Under the pieces are notes generated by a model. The model did no database searches and was not told the DNA's origin. It saw only the letters and a program-made list of their open reading frames with translations. A stretch of DNA of 41,768 bases from Parachlamydia acanthamoebae. Lineage in GTDB: Bacteria > Chlamydiota > Chlamydiia > Chlamydiales > Parachlamydiaceae. How positions within the stretch are numbered: position 1 is the first letter of the stretch; every line of letters starts with the position of its first letter. Both the position numbers and the translations under genes were made by a program. This document shows positions 7,819 to 16,734 of this stretch, one piece after another. Where the stretch lies: positions 1 through 41,768 of the forward strand of contig NZ_BAWW01000063.1 of the NCBI RefSeq assembly GCF_000875975.1. Reading direction: 5' to 3'.

Positions 7819-8984
7819 ATCTTTTTTCTCCTTTCAGCAAAATATCTGTGCATATTCACCCCGTCTTTTGGCTGCTTGCAGCGCTAATTGGTTGGTTGAG
7901 TAGCGGAACAGTTGGGGGGACTTTAGTTTGGACCGTGATTGTGTTTCTGTCTGTGTTGATTCATGAGTATGGGCATGCTTTGACAGCCGTTGCTTTCGGA
8001 CAACGCGCGCGTATTGAGCTTGTGGCTTTAGGTGGTGTGACGCAAAGATCTGGGACAAAATTAAATTTGTGGAAAGAGTTTATCATTGTTATGAATGGTC
8101 CTATCGCAGGATTTATGCTCTTTATAATTGCCAGTTTTTTACTCCGCTTTTTTAAAGGATCTCCGGATAATGTGGGGATTTATGCTTTAAAAATCACGGC
8201 AATGGCTAATTTCTTTTGGACAATTGTGAATTTGTTGCCCGTTTATCCTCTGGATGGGGGGCGTCTGCTATCTATTGTGATGGAAGGTATTTTTGGAATA
8301 CGAGGAATCAAAATTGCTTTATTTTTGAGCATGCTATTTTCGGCTCTATGCAGCTTTGTTTTTTTCATGTTTCGTCAGGTTTTTGCTGGGGCTTTATTTC
8401 TGATGCTTACCTTTGAAAATTATCGCAGCTGGAAAAATAGCTTACCTCTGACTCCGCAAGATCAAGATGAAAAAATTCAATCGTTATTTAGAGAAGCTGA
8501 GCAAGATGCTGCTTTAGGTAAATTTGACGAGGCGATTCATGAATTTAAGGAAATCCGAAAACTTTCTCAAAATGGAATTTTGCATACTACAGCAACAGAA
8601 CATCTCGCTGCAATTTTGAGTCAACAAGGCAAATTCAAAGAAGCATATGACTGTTTAAAAGAAGTGAAGGGAGAGTTAAGTACCGATGGAACACTCCTTT
8701 TGCAACAGCTGGCTTATCGTGAGGGTGAATTGCGCCACGCTATCAATCTAGGCAATCAACTGTACCAAAATGAACCTGGATTTGAAAGCGCTTTAATTAA
8801 TGCTCTATGTCATTCTCTATTAGGAGAAGTGCGTCCCGCCATTGGCTGGCTTAACTGCGCGATTCAAGACGGTTTGCCTTCCCCGAGAAGAGTTTTGGAG
8901 AAAAAGGAATTTGACGTATTGCGCAATGATGCACTTTTTCAGGAATTACTGAAAAAAGCGGATTCTTCGCAAAAGGCTCTTTAA
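7815..8984 (+). CDS. Site-2-type membrane metalloprotease (M50) with TPR-like C-terminus
   Basis: An intramembrane zinc protease of the S2P/SpoIVFB type. Residues 1-210 contain several hydrophobic segments. The zinc site HEYGH is at 50-54 inside a membrane helix, and the third ligand motif [12 protein letters not shown] is at 139-150; both are intact. Residues about 210-385 are soluble and helical, with repeat-like segments ([20 protein letters not shown], then [15 protein letters not shown]) that look like tetratricopeptide repeats and may hold partner proteins. The family cleaves membrane-bound regulators or leftover signal peptides. The ATG overlaps the sucD stop, but nothing ties its function to the TCA cycle. 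The substrate cannot be predicted. Confidence 0.88.
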   Translation: MNLFSPFSKISVHIHPVFWLLAALIGWLSSGTVGGTLVWTVIVFLSVLIHEYGHALTAVAFGQRARIELVALGGVTQRSGTKLNLWKEFIIVMNGPIAGFMLFIIASFLLRFFKGSPDNVGIYALKITAMANFFWTIVNLLPVYPLDGGRLLSIVMEGIFGIRGIKIALFLSMLFSALCSFVFFMFRQVFAGALFLMLTFENYRSWKNSLPLTPQDQDEKIQSLFREAEQDAALGKFDEAIHEFKEIRKLSQNGILHTTATEHLAAILSQQGKFKEAYDCLKEVKGELSTDGTLLLQQLAYREGELRHAINLGNQLYQNEPGFESALINALCHSLLGEVRPAIGWLNCAIQDGLPSPRRVLEKKEFDVLRNDALFQELLKKADSSQKAL

Positions 8985-9161
8985 TGTGATTTCTTTAAAT
9001 AAGAAACAGTTTCCAAGTTTACAGACGAGATCGGCACGAAGGTTGTATAATCCCCCGTTGTTTGATTTAGCCATTTATTTAGCTGTCTTTGCGATTAAAT
9101 TGTAACGTTTGCTATCAAGTTCGATAAGAATCCTTTGAGTCCTAATTGGATTTTCCGGGCT

Positions 9162-10373
9162 TTACAGCATCCAAGACATCCAGCCTAGCAAAATGATAAA
9201 AGAAGCGAGTGTGATAGGCAGTCCTACCCGCATGTGTTTTTTCCAATCAATTTTTATTCCATAGACTTGTGCTTGAGAGATCACGATGAGGTTGGCAATA
9301 CTGCCAACCAAGCACAGATTTCCAGCGAGTGTGCTAGACAATGCCAATAAAGTTCCATTCAAAGGTGTATGCACAAAAGGGAGAATCAGCATCACAGCGG
9401 GAATGTTAGAGATTACATTCGATAAAATCGCAGAGAGTGTGATCAATGGAATAGGTGAAGCGAAATCTAAGTGAAGTTGTTCAAATAGATGAGGGAAAAA
9501 ATCTTTTTCATGCATATTCAAAAAGCTTCTATTCACAATAAAAAGTCCAATAAATAAGACTAACAGCTGCCAATCAATAAAATTTAACATAGTTTGAGAG
9601 GCCATTCGACGGCTTAGCAGAAGAAAGCCAGCTGCAGCGAGTGAAATCTGATCGCGAGGCAGCGATGTAAAAAAGAAGGCGATGAGAAGAAGGATTAATA
9701 CAAAAATCCCTTTGCAACTTTGCCAAAAATCATAGGAAATCGAGTCAGAAATGACTTCAGGGCCTTTTTGAAACCAATTTCCCTTCACGCTTAGTTTGAT
9801 AATCCACCAAGTTACAGCCAAGCTCAGAAGGCAAGGAATAAAAGCAAACTGTAAATATTGTACAAAAGGAATATTCAGGACTTGCCCGATCAAAACGTTT
9901 TGAGGATTGCCAATCAGCGTGAATGCAGACCCAATATTTGAAGAACAGGCCAAGCCGATTAAAAACGGAATAGGATTTAGTTGTTTACGAAAACAGACTT
10001 TAATAATTAACGGAGAAAGAGCCAAGCAAACGATATCATTAATTAAAACGGGAGATAAAATAGCGGAAATCAGGATGACGAGCAGTAGAAAAAGAGGCGG
10101 ACTGAGTAAGCATTTCTCCATCCGATGAATGAGGGATGTGTAAAAGCCGCTGTAATAAAATTGAGCAGAAATAATCATAAAGCTAAAAAGCATCGACAGG
10201 GCAGGAAGATCAACATAATTTGAAGCTTCTGTAATTGAAATTCCTTGCAATTCGATAAAGGCGATAGCTCCAAGGAGCGCAATCCCTGTGCGATCGAGCG
10301 CTAAACCTGGCCAAAATCCTAATATCATTCCCAAATAAACGAGAAAAAAAATCGTAAATGCTGCAATTTCCAT
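9162..10373 (-). CDS. ArsB/NhaD-like ion permease (SLC13-type)
   Basis: I choose the ATG at 10373 (MEIAAFTIFFLVYLG). It sits 2 bases after the stop of the upstream MFS frame, and the longer version to 10436 would overlap that gene. The 403-residue product has about 10-11 hydrophobic segments. It shows the ion-transporter superfamily pattern: NDIVCLALSPLII at the first re-entrant region, NIGSAFTLIGNPQN in mid-protein, and SNVISNIPAVMLI plus LAGNLCLVGSIANLIV in the second half. The GNPQN and SNIPAVM signatures place it with the ArsB/NhaD/citrate family. The ion could be Na+/H+, arsenite or a dicarboxylate. It appears to belong to one transcript with the disrupted MFS gene. Confidence 0.82.
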   Translation of the reverse strand: MEIAAFTIFFLVYLGMILGFWPGLALDRTGIALLGAIAFIELQGISITEASNYVDLPALSMLFSFMIISAQFYYSGFYTSLIHRMEKCLLSPPLFLLLVILISAILSPVLINDIVCLALSPLIIKVCFRKQLNPIPFLIGLACSSNIGSAFTLIGNPQNVLIGQVLNIPFVQYLQFAFIPCLLSLAVTWWIIKLSVKGNWFQKGPEVISDSISYDFWQSCKGIFVLILLLIAFFFTSLPRDQISLAAAGFLLLSRRMASQTMLNFIDWQLLVLFIGLFIVNRSFLNMHEKDFFPHLFEQLHLDFASPIPLITLSAILSNVISNIPAVMLILPFVHTPLNGTLLALSSTLAGNLCLVGSIANLIVISQAQVYGIKIDWKKHMRVGLPITLASFIILLGWMSWML

Positions 10374-10375
10374 AT

Positions 10376-11586
10376 TTAATTTTTTGTTTCTGGCATAAAG
10401 ATTCCAAAGAAAAACAAGCCGAATAATCCGATACAAGCAAGCATCAAAAAACCACTATTAAAGCCCAGCTGACTCACGACATAGCCAGCCATTACATTAC
10501 TTAAAGAGGCTCCGATTCCTTGCGATAAGGCGATTAAGCTTAAGGAAAAATTAAAACGACCTGTTCCTTTAGCGATATCAGATATCGTAATCACTCCAAT
10601 GACTCCAAAGATTCCTGCCCCAATTCCATCCAGCAGCTGGATAGCTAGAAGTGCGATAGGATTAAGTGTTAGCGTATACAGGGTGGCTCGTAGTGGTAAT
10701 ATGGCCAATCCGAGCAAAAAAATAGGTTTTCGCCCGATATGATTCATTGCAAATCCTAAGCTATACGCCACTACAACCATGACAACTTGTGCTAAAATAA
10801 TGCAACCTCCCATAAACAAAGAGCTCATTGCTGCGTTTTTTAACGAGAGGAGCTGCCCAATAAGGGGTAATTGAGCAGCATTTGCAAAATGGAAAAGAAA
10901 TACCGAGAAGCAAAAGATTAGCAAATAACTTTCTTTCAAAAATTTATAAATTTGAATTGGCTTTTCTTGTCTCCCATCAGAATCTATAGCTAATTCCCGA
11001 GCAGCGGAGTGATCGATTTCTTTTGGATTGATGAAAGATAGGCAAAAGACACTCGCACAGGCAAAGAAGATGACAAAATATAAAATCCAGGTGCTCCCTA
11101 GTAGGTATCCGCTAAAGCCACGATGCCTGCTGTAGCAACGTTGCCCGCATGTCCCCAGGTTTCGTTTAAGCTGATTCTCTTAGGTAACTGCTTTCTTCCC
11201 ACAAGCCCTAAAGTGATTGCAGCAATTGCGGGTGGAATAATAGCCGCTGCTAGACCGATCAATGCCTGGGCAAAAATAACCGTAGAAAACTGTGGGATGT
11301 ATAAAATAATCAGGCAGCCCAAAGAAATGGCTAAGCAAGAGCAAAATAAAAAGGCTCGTTTTATTTTTAATGCGTCAACAAGTAAGCCACAAGGGATTTG
11401 GCTAAGGGCTGCTGTTAAATCCATCGTTCCGAGAGCAAGTCCAACCCAATCTGAGCTCCATTTCAGATATGATTTTAAGAAAATTGATAAAAAAGGACCA
11501 ATGCCTGGGCGCACATCGGATAAAAAGAAAATCATCCAACTCAGACCAAAAATGCTGCGTGGGGAAGGACGTTTTTCTAGCGGCAT
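10376..11586 (-). pseudogene. Major facilitator superfamily transporter, frameshifted
   Basis: Two frames make one MFS protein of about 400 residues. The N-terminal part (11586 to about 11114) has FLSDVRPGIGPFLSIFL, a loop-2 region (GLLVDALKIKRAF) and helices up to ETWGHAGNVATAGIVA. It then runs into TAG at 11098-11100. Shifting one base near 11114-11117 (GIV to GFSGYLLGSTW) restores an open frame through ILYFVIFFACASVF, a linker (EIDHSAARELAIDSDGRQEK), and helices 7-12 ending MPETKN at 10376. The break falls inside a membrane helix, so neither half should work alone. It is a recent single-base lesion or a sequencing error, because the rest of both frames is undamaged. The substrate is unknown. 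Confidence 0.8.
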
Positions 11587-11676
11587 GATTAAGTAAATTG
11601 TTTAAAGTAAAATCTATTGGTAAATGATGTGATCAAATTTTTCAAGAGATGTTTTAAACAACGACATTAGAAAGCT

Positions 11677-12357
11677 TTAGGCTGCGCATATGGCATTATT
11701 TACAGAATTTTTCTGGAAGTAATGCATATAGTAAGCGTCATTCCAAAATTGCCATTCAAATTGAGAACAATCTTTAAAGGTATCTTCAATACGAGCTAAC
11801 GTAGAATTTGAGCTTTTATCCGCGATTTCGTCCAAAATAGCAATCAGCTTATCGGTATCATCCGAATACTTTTGGCTGGAATAGGTACTTTTCCAAAGCA
11901 GATAGGGATTATCGTCGCCCATTTGACTTCCCACATGATGGCCTACTTCTCGATAAAGCCAAAAGCATGGCACTACAGATGCAATTGCTTCTTCTAGAGA
12001 AGCGGTTGTGGCGGTTGCAATGAGATATCTGGGGTAGACAATGCAGGCAGTAGAAAGGTTAGGGGAACTGTCGCAATAACCTTCTGGTAAAAAAGTGTTA
12101 TATAAGCGGCGTTTGGCTGCAATAGAATCCAGTGCAAAATTCAAAAATATATCGATCATTTGTGGCGTATGTGAACGACCAGCAATGAGAGCCAAAGCAC
12201 GCGAGTAGTGCATTAGGTAATGGGCGTCTTGCTGAATATAAAAGTGGAAACGTTCCTGACTTAACTGCCCTGAAGCAAGCTCCACGCAAAAAGGGTTAGA
12301 TAAAATCTTTTGATAGATGGGCGAAATTTGTTGCCAAAGGTGATCTGTAAACTTCAT
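11677..12357 (-). CDS. tenA: TenA-family thiaminase II / aminopyrimidine aminohydrolase
   Basis: TenA hydrolyses thiamine breakdown products to the HMP pyrimidine for salvage. I prefer the ATG at 12357 (MKFTDHLW) because AGGA lies 8 bases upstream; the ATG at 12366 abuts that site. Counted from 12366, the known TenA active-site set is present: D47 and Y50 (QQDAHY), Y54, the catalytic C134 and Y138 in PCFWLYREVG, Y162, and the late Glu in QFEWQFW. It lies 55 bases downstream of thiL on the same strand, so the two probably form a thiamine unit. The rest of thiamine synthesis is not in this window. Confidence 0.88.
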   Translation of the reverse strand: MKFTDHLWQQISPIYQKILSNPFCVELASGQLSQERFHFYIQQDAHYLMHYSRALALIAGRSHTPQMIDIFLNFALDSIAAKRRLYNTFLPEGYCDSSPNLSTACIVYPRYLIATATTASLEEAIASVVPCFWLYREVGHHVGSQMGDDNPYLLWKSTYSSQKYSDDTDKLIAILDEIADKSSNSTLARIEDTFKDCSQFEWQFWNDAYYMHYFQKNSVNNAICAA

Positions 12358-12412
12358 AAAGGACATCCTGTCTTTTTAAAGCGGTAGACGATATAGAATT
12401 ATGGGTCTTTAT

Positions 12413-13414
12413 TCAACTTGATTTATGGAAATGATCAAACGGAGGAAAATCGATCTCTTTTTTTTCTCCATGATCGTAATAAGTCAATTCGTTCACTTGA
12501 TCGGTGATTTGTCCGATTTCATACAGAGGTGCTCCAAATTTTTTAAAAAAATCTTGGATCACACCCTGTTTTTTTTGATCGATAGTGATAAGCAAGCAGT
12601 AATCCTCACCACCTGTTAAAGCTAATTGGAGGGGATTCCATCCTTTTGTTTGAGCCATTTTTAAAAGTTCTTCTGATAAGGGGATTTTTGAGATATCAAC
12701 ATGGGCTCCTTTATGAGAGCTTTTAATTAACCGTTTTAAATCAAGATCCAATCCATCCGAGACATCCATCATTGCATGCACTCCAGGCTGTGATGCTAGC
12801 CATCTACCTTGCTGAATATGAGGAGTCGGGCGAAAATGTGCCTCTAGAAGGATTTTAACTTCTGGTGTGGTCTGTATTTTTTCTTTAAGGGCTTGAAGAC
12901 CGCCTCCTGAATTTCCCAAATTTCCGCTCACACAAATGCGGTCACCTAGCTGAGCTTGATTACGATATCTAATATGTTTTTGGGGTGCAGAGCCTATTAA
13001 TGTTAGGTTGATAAAAATGTCTCTCCTGGAACCTACGGTATCGCCTCCTAGCAGTTGAATATGCCATTTTTCACAGGCTTCTTTTATCCCTTGAAGAACC
13101 AGGCGAGTCCATTCACAATGGACAGTAGAGGGGAGGGCTAGCGTTAAAAAGGCGAATTTTGGTGTACCACCCATAGCGGCAACATCACTCACATTAACCG
13201 CGATGGTTTTATAACCTAAATCGATGGGAGCAATTTGATCTTTTAAAAAGTGTACCCCTTCAATCAGGGCATCTGTGGTCACAAGCCAAGCTTCTTCATT
13301 TTCCGCAGGGATGACGGCGCAATCATCTCCAATGCCTACAATGCCATTTTTTGCAGAAAAGCAATGGGAGAGGTAATGAATAATACCTTCTTCTCCCCAG
13401 TCTTGGACTTGCAT
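12413..13414 (-). CDS. thiL: Thiamine-monophosphate kinase
   Basis: ThiL phosphorylates thiamine monophosphate to thiamine diphosphate, the active cofactor, using ATP. The 333-residue protein has the AIR-synthase/ThiL fold. Motifs are GIGDDCAVI near 22-30, VNVSDVAAMGG at about 73-83, LLGGDTVGS in the middle, MDVSDGLDLDL for metal and substrate binding, and LTGGEDYCLL near 265. All the acidic metal ligands expected are present. The ribosome site is weak (AGAGAGAAACC). It faces a divergent aspartyl-tRNA synthetase, with 170 bases between, and leads into tenA. Confidence 0.94.
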   Translation of the reverse strand: MQVQDWGEEGIIHYLSHCFSAKNGIVGIGDDCAVIPAENEEAWLVTTDALIEGVHFLKDQIAPIDLGYKTIAVNVSDVAAMGGTPKFAFLTLALPSTVHCEWTRLVLQGIKEACEKWHIQLLGGDTVGSRRDIFINLTLIGSAPQKHIRYRNQAQLGDRICVSGNLGNSGGGLQALKEKIQTTPEVKILLEAHFRPTPHIQQGRWLASQPGVHAMMDVSDGLDLDLKRLIKSSHKGAHVDISKIPLSEELLKMAQTKGWNPLQLALTGGEDYCLLITIDQKKQGVIQDFFKKFGAPLYEIGQITDQVNELTYYDHGEKKEIDFPPFDHFHKSS

Positions 13415-13466
13415 AGGTTTCTCTCTAGCGCGTGGATATTTAAGAATTTTTAAGATACAAATCGCA

Positions 13467-13496
13467 GTTATAGCACTAGAATCCCCTCTTTTTCAA
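13467..13496 (-). promoter_or_regulatory. Sigma-70-type promoter for thiL-tenA
   Basis: Minus strand: TTGAAA (13491-13496), 18 bases, TATAAC (13467-13472). Expected start near 13460, about 46 bases before the thiL ATG. No thiamine riboswitch (no CTGAGA/THI-box pattern) is visible in that short leader. Confidence 0.5.
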
Positions 13497-13584
13497 TCGG
13501 GAATTTGTGTATTAAAGCACGACTAGCTAAATATCCTTTTCTCTTTTATACTTTTCTTCCGATGTCATCAATCAAGGGGATGTT

Positions 13585-15393
13585 ATGAAAAGAGTTTTAG
13601 CGGCTGAGTTGCCTCATTTTGTGGACCAAGAAGTCATTTTAAGAGGATGGTTAAATAACACTCGGCCTTTTGGAAAATTAAATTTTTTGATTTTGCGCGA
13701 TCGCTCAGGTTTTGCTCAAATTGTGATTCAGGATAAAGAAGTCTGGAAAAAAGTAAATGCGCTGCAGCCCGGTTCCATTTTAAAAATTGTAGGAAAAGTT
13801 GCCGATGCTCCGCAAGCTGAGCTAGGCGTTGAAATTGTGGATCCAAAAATTGATATCGAAGTTCCTGTGACCGATGTTCCTCCTGTTGATTACTATAAGC
13901 CGACGATTCAATCCGATTTGGATTACATTCTCGATCACAGACCCATTGCTTTGCGCAATCGTCAAATTCAAGCTATATTTAAAATTCAAGCAGAAATTAC
14001 ACATGCTTTCCGTCTTTTCATGCATGATGTGGTGAGAGCTGTGGAGTATTTTGCCCCGAATATCATTGGGGCTTCTTCCGAAGGAGGGGCTGAATTTTTC
14101 AATGTCGATTATTTTGGTTATACCGCAACTTTGGCACAAAGTAGCCAGCTATACAAACAAATTATGGTGGGTGTTAATGAGCGTGTGTTTGCCTTAATGC
14201 CATTTTTCCGTGCTGAAAATTCTCAAACCACTCGTCATTTGGCCGAGGGAAAGCAGTTTGAATTCGAAATGGGTTTTTTTGAAAATTGGCATGAAGTGAT
14301 GGATGTGCAAGAAGGTTGCATCAAAGCCATTATGTCTCACCTTGAAAAGCATTGTACAAAAGAGATCGAGGTTTTGGGGAAAGAACTTATCAAAGCTCCG
14401 GCAGATGTCGCATTTCCTCGAGTGACTTTTGCTGAGGCGCAAGAAATCTTCTTTCAGCGCACTGGTATTGATGAGCGGCAAGAGCCCGATTTAAGTCCAG
14501 CTGCGGAGCGCGAGCTGTGCTTATATGCACAAGAAAAATTTGGGACAGATCTCATCTTTGTAACAGACTGGAAAAGAAGTAAGCGTCCTTTCTATTCTTA
14601 TCCAAAGGAAGATCAGCCAGAGTTAACGAACACCTTTGATTTGCTTTGTGCAGGCACAGAAATTACCTCAGGTGGCCAACGTCGACATACTTACGAATCT
14701 ATGGTGGAAGGGATTCTTGAAAAAGAGATGGACCCAGCAAATTTTGAGGATTACCTCAGTATTTTCAAATATGGAATGCCTCCTCATGGTGGTTTTGGCA
14801 TGGGATTGGAAAGAATCACAATGACAATTTTGCGCCTGAAAAATATCCGCGAATGCTCACTCTTTCCCTCCGATCCCAAACGGATTGCTGGAAACCGGAT
14901 TAAGGCTAGAATCTTTTTTGGAGAAGAAAGCATTCGCAATGAAATTATTCGTCTTATTAAGCAAGCAGACCTACCGTTCCAGCATGTTCAGCATGAAGTA
15001 ACGCCAACTTCTGAAGATTCTGCCCGAGTCAGAGGAACTAAGCTTGAAGAGGGAGTCAAATCGATTATTGTAAAAGGGAAAAGCTCAAAAAAGAATTATC
15101 AACTCAACATTCCTTCTCACTTGAAGCTAGATATGAAAGCTGTTGCGGAATTAGTCGGGGAAAAATGTGAGTTCGAAGATCCGGTTGTGATTAAAGAACG
15201 ATTTGGTCTGATCATTGGTGGCGTACCACCTTTTGGCAATTTGTTAAATGTGGATACGTTCTACGATGAAAAATTGAAAGAAGCTGAGCGTGTGGCATTC
15301 AATTGTGGTTTGACGACAGAATCGATCATTATGCAAGGAAAGGACTTACTTTCTCTAGTTCAGCCAAAAATGGGACGATTTACAAAAGAATAG
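13585..15393 (+). CDS. Archaeal-type aspartyl-tRNA synthetase fused to a YbaK editing-like domain
   Basis: Residues 1-440 are a class IIb synthetase of the archaeal/eukaryotic AspRS branch. There is an N-terminal anticodon-binding OB fold (VILRGWLNNTRPFGKLNFLILRD). SSQLYKQIMV and motif 2 (FFRAENSQTTRHLAEG) follow, then GTEITSGGQRRH, and motif 3 (PPHGGFGMGLERITM), ending LFPSDPKRI. This form usually charges both tRNA-Asp and tRNA-Asn in organisms that make Asn-tRNA by amidation. Residues about 446-602 are a separate YbaK/ProXp-like domain (TSEDSARVRGTKLEEGVKS, then FGLIIGGVPPFG), a family that removes wrong amino acids from tRNA. Total length of 602 equals both modules plus a linker. AAGGGGATGTT precedes ATG. 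Asn versus Asp specificity and editing activity are inferred. Chlamydiae also have bacterial-type AspS, so this may be a second enzyme. Confidence 0.88.
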   Translation: MKRVLAAELPHFVDQEVILRGWLNNTRPFGKLNFLILRDRSGFAQIVIQDKEVWKKVNALQPGSILKIVGKVADAPQAELGVEIVDPKIDIEVPVTDVPPVDYYKPTIQSDLDYILDHRPIALRNRQIQAIFKIQAEITHAFRLFMHDVVRAVEYFAPNIIGASSEGGAEFFNVDYFGYTATLAQSSQLYKQIMVGVNERVFALMPFFRAENSQTTRHLAEGKQFEFEMGFFENWHEVMDVQEGCIKAIMSHLEKHCTKEIEVLGKELIKAPADVAFPRVTFAEAQEIFFQRTGIDERQEPDLSPAAERELCLYAQEKFGTDLIFVTDWKRSKRPFYSYPKEDQPELTNTFDLLCAGTEITSGGQRRHTYESMVEGILEKEMDPANFEDYLSIFKYGMPPHGGFGMGLERITMTILRLKNIRECSLFPSDPKRIAGNRIKARIFFGEESIRNEIIRLIKQADLPFQHVQHEVTPTSEDSARVRGTKLEEGVKSIIVKGKSSKKNYQLNIPSHLKLDMKAVAELVGEKCEFEDPVVIKERFGLIIGGVPPFGNLLNVDTFYDEKLKEAERVAFNCGLTTESIIMQGKDLLSLVQPKMGRFTKE

Positions 15394-15408
15394 CAAGGGT
15401 TGTTAGCA

Positions 15409-15438
15409 GGAGAACAAGGCCTTCGAGTTTTGTTCTCC
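15409..15438. terminator. Terminator-like hairpin between convergent genes
   Basis: A perfect 9 bp inverted repeat, GGAGAACAA (15409-15417) and TTGTTCTCC (15430-15438), extends inward by wobble pairs around TTCG. It lies 15 bases past the AspRS stop and 6 bases past the stop of the opposing gene. No U-run follows on either strand, so termination strength is uncertain. Confidence 0.5.
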
Positions 15439-15444
15439 ATATGT

Positions 15445-16272
15445 TTAGCTTTCAAAGTGGTAGCATTTTTTTACTGCATCACCGCAATAAAAACAAAAAG
15501 AATGGTTTTCGCCTTCGGTTTCAAATGTGAAAATTAGATATTCAAGTTCTTTTTCTATCTGTTTAGGCACTTCGATTTGGAAATTCGATGCATAGATAGT
15601 ATCTGGAAAGACTGTTGTTGAATCAAAATAAAAATGGTTTAAGCCATATTCCCAGGCCTTGTAGTTATCTTGAATCAAGCTATCACGTTTTTCAGAATCT
15701 TCGTCCACCCGTCTTAACGCTTGTTGTCGCAAAGCTTCACAGTGGATTGTTCCTTTCGTAACGGATTTATTAGATTCTTTTACCGTGCCATGAATCCTTT
15801 TTCTAGAATCACAGACATCGAAATGAGTCTTGGAATGCTTCTTAGTTTTTGATACATAATCGATTCTGCCTGCATTTTCCGCATTAGCTGTTTGAATGCC
15901 CGCATATATAGCTGATGCAAATATTTTCCAATTTTTCTCACTTTTTTTATTATCTATGAGCTCTTTTTTATGCATGACTTTTATTGGTCTTCCAAGCTGA
16001 TCTGTAACTTTTAAATTTGAAAAGTATAAATGAATTGGGTGATCTGTAAGATTGGAAAAAGAGAAATAAAAATTTGCTTTGTTACAGACAATTTTTTCGC
16101 ATGTTTGATACATCAAAAGGCTATTTTTTTTATTTGAAATCGTTGCCAAAGCACCTTGAATCAAAACTTCATCTTGAGAATCATATGTCGTAGGTATAAT
16201 GTAACGATCTGCAAAGCCATAACCCCATAAAGAATAAAAAAATACAGCAGAAATAATTATTCGAATTAGCAT
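15445..16272 (-). CDS. Exported hypothetical protein
   Basis: Not recognised. I start at the ATG at 16272 because AAAGGG lies 6 bases upstream and the product then begins with a signal peptide (MLIRIIISAVFFYSLWGYGFA). The longer form to 16320 would hide it. The mature part, about 255 residues, has beta-rich segments (NFYFSFSNLTDHPIHLYFSNL, then LEYLIFTFETEG) and a basic middle (VSKTKKHSKTHFDVCDSRKR). Eight or so cysteines, including CEKIVC, CDS and FCFYCG, suggest disulfides in the periplasm or envelope. It converges on the AspRS gene. No catalytic motif is apparent. Confidence 0.7.
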   Translation of the reverse strand: MLIRIIISAVFFYSLWGYGFADRYIIPTTYDSQDEVLIQGALATISNKKNSLLMYQTCEKIVCNKANFYFSFSNLTDHPIHLYFSNLKVTDQLGRPIKVMHKKELIDNKKSEKNWKIFASAIYAGIQTANAENAGRIDYVSKTKKHSKTHFDVCDSRKRIHGTVKESNKSVTKGTIHCEALRQQALRRVDEDSEKRDSLIQDNYKAWEYGLNHFYFDSTTVFPDTIYASNFQIEVPKQIEKELEYLIFTFETEGENHSFCFYCGDAVKKCYHFES

Positions 16273-16734
16273 ACGATGCCCTTTTAATTTGTTTTGAAAA
16301 CAATGGATTTGTCCATGCATGAAAAGAATGAATTATTTTTTTTGCAAATTATGTTTATTTTATTTTTTTAGTGCAATCTGAAATAATTTGTAGGATTCTA
16401 AGCAAAATATGGAAATGTAATTATAGAGAGATGGGATAAAAAACTGGATGGAAGGGATTTTGGGAATTCTTTTGCTTTCCAAATGACTTCCTTCTCTAAG
16501 ATTGCCAAGAAATATCTTTCAGGGGGGGGGGTAACCAATTCTCAGAAGCTTTTTCGCATGCTTGATTGCTTTTCAATTTTTTGTCCAATTTCCTCGAGGA
16601 ATGATCGGAGAAGCATTGCTCAAAGTGGCATAGTTCATGTTGTTTGGTTTAAATCTGACCTTAAAGGAAATTTTTAGAATATCGAAATTGGAAGGAGAAG
16701 ATAATCTCGAGAGATTTCTTCTCCTTGTGTCGTG
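16273..16734. other. Non-coding gap with a ten-G tract
   Basis: This 462-base stretch lies between the exported hypothetical protein and the first NTT gene. The left half is AT-rich and could hold the minus-strand promoter of the hypothetical gene. At 16522-16531 there are ten consecutive G. A plus-strand frame of 64 codons (16483-16677) runs through the tract but has no ribosome site, no recognised domain and ordinary composition, so I do not call it a gene. No convincing terminator for the NTT gene was seen. Confidence 0.5.

Noticed and set aside
16483-16677. Plus-strand 64-codon frame through the G10 tract
   Set aside because: No ribosome site, no recognisable domain and composition typical of chance frames; the tract itself is reported instead.
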